This document shows positions 63,411 through 64,000 of a DNA stretch of 64,000 bases, one piece after another. The notes below the pieces were generated by a model. The model was not told the origin of the DNA. It saw only the letters and a list, made by a program, of their open reading frames with translations, and ran no database searches. The DNA lies in assembly GCA_963728965.1 (NCBI GenBank), contig CAVSMH010000005.1, positions 124,001-188,000 of the forward strand, read 5' to 3'. The translations under genes and the position numbers were made by a program. Origin of the DNA: DASQZT01 sp963728965. Lineage in GTDB: Bacteria > Acidobacteriota > Terriglobia > Bryobacterales > Bryobacteraceae. Every line of letters begins with the position of its first letter. Position 1 is the stretch's first letter.

Positions 63411-63854
63411 TCAAGCGCCGATCACCTGTGCCGTGCCTCCGGCCTTTTGAATTTTGTCCAAGGCGGACTTGGAGAACTGGTGGGCTTCCACCGTAATTTT
63501 GCGCGTCAACTGGCCGGTGCCGAGAACCTTGAGCCCTTCACCCAGCTTCTTGATGACGCCCAGCTCGATGAGACGGTCGGGATTGAAGGAGTCGCCCTCG
63601 AGCTTTTCCAGGCGGCTCAGGTTGACGATGGCGAACTGCTTTTTGAAGATATTGGTGAAACCGCGCTTGGGCAGGCGGCGGTGGAGGGGCATCTGGCCGC
63701 CCTCGAAACCGCGCATGAGGCTGAAGCCGGTGCCGGCGCGCTGGCCTTTGTGGCCGCGGGTGGAGGTTTTGCCGTGGCCGGAACCCATCCCGCGGCCGAT
63801 GCGCTTGCGGTCCTTTTTCTGTCCGGCGGGGGGTTTCAATCCGCTAAGGTTCAT
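63411..63854 (-). CDS. rplO: 50S ribosomal protein L15
   Basis: The 147-residue protein has the L15 N-terminus MNLSGLKPPAGQKKDRKRIGRGMGSGHGKTSTRGHKGQRAG and the C-terminal GQLTRKITVEAHQFSKSALDKIQKAGG. It is bound early in 50S assembly. GGAGAAGG precedes the ATG; secY follows 31 bases later. Confidence 0.99.
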   Translation of the reverse strand: MNLSGLKPPAGQKKDRKRIGRGMGSGHGKTSTRGHKGQRAGTGFSLMRGFEGGQMPLHRRLPKRGFTNIFKKQFAIVNLSRLEKLEGDSFNPDRLIELGVIKKLGEGLKVLGTGQLTRKITVEAHQFSKSALDKIQKAGGTAQVIGA

Positions 63855-63882
63855 GTCCTTTGCCTTCTCCTATTGGGTTCGC

Positions 63883-64000
63883 TCACTCGGTGGGGAGGAT
63901 CCGGAGAAGGTGCGGGACCTTCTGGACCATGCCGCGGAACACGGGAGTATCGGGGCGCTCCACCACCTGGTTGAGCTTGCGCAGACCGAGCCCTTTGACC
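63883..64000 (-). CDS. rpmD: 50S ribosomal protein L30 (partial, C-terminal part)
   Basis: Only the last 38 codons are in the window: VKGLGLRKLNQVVERPDTPV, then FRGMVQKVPHLLRILPTE, ending in TGA at 63883-63885. GLRKLNQ...D-TP-RGMV-KVPHLL is the L30 signature. The start lies beyond 64000. Its place before rplO is canonical. Confidence 0.95.
   Translation of the reverse strand, partial: VKGLGLRKLNQVVERPDTPVFRGMVQKVPHLLRILPTE

Overview
This 64 kb window is high-GC bacterial chromosome, most likely from an Acidobacteriota genome of the Solibacter/Bryobacter type. The phylum call is an inference from gene content: three MacB-type 'ADOP' permeases, two of them paired with PadR regulators; three very large Oar-like TonB-dependent receptors that begin with a carboxypeptidase-regulatory-like domain; an FG-GAP/ASPIC-UnbV protein coupled to a TPR protein; two eukaryotic-type Ser/Thr kinases; and DinB paralogs.

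Layout. 0-3 kb: the 3' end of a Gly/Ser/Pro/Arg repeat protein with a strong terminator, a frameshifted resolvase remnant, and a Ser/Thr kinase gene split by a frameshift. 3-7 kb: PadR + ADOP permease, then a lysozyme-like protein with a peptidoglycan-binding tail. 7.5-13.7 kb: Oar receptor, FAD-dependent oxidoreductase and membrane protein, closely spaced. 13.6-20.7 kb (minus): a four-gene unit of kinase/ATPase/TPR regulator, decarboxylase-fold-like protein, S41 protease and secreted LolA-like protein. 20.8-27.2 kb (minus): Oar receptor, TPR protein and FG-GAP/UnbV protein. 27.4-29.8 kb: a response-regulator diguanylate cyclase and an MFS exporter. 29.9-37.1 kb: PadR + ADOP (minus), DinB protein, secreted hypothetical, third ADOP. 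37.1-43.2 kb: family-5 uracil-DNA glycosylase, FucP-like sugar permease, hypothetical, second DinB protein, guanine deaminase, PAS-LuxR regulator, and an ECF sigma/anti-sigma pair. 43.2-49.7 kb: secreted protein of the sigma unit, a tandem pair of paralogous secreted proteins, a small beta-barrel divergent from a membrane-bound OmpR-type regulator with lectin-like domains, and a TPR protein. 49.9-55 kb: ALDH7-type aldehyde dehydrogenase and the third Oar receptor. 55.2-56.7 kb: a DUF4157 protein with a caspase-like C-terminal half. 56.9-64 kb (minus): the end of the conserved ribosomal spc/alpha operon, rpmD-rplO-secY-adk-map-infA-rpmJ-rpsM-rpsK-rpsD-rpoA-rplQ.

The housekeeping block on the right is syntenic and unambiguous. 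The rest is accessory chromosome rich in secreted, outer-membrane and signalling proteins, as expected of a soil heterotroph. The most unusual items are the DUF4157-caspase-like protein next to rplQ, the wHTH-TM-LamG one-component regulator divergent from a beta-barrel gene, the tandem secreted paralogs at 44-46 kb, and the kinase-headed operon at 13.6-20.7 kb. No CRISPR array, tRNA, rRNA or complete insertion sequence was seen.
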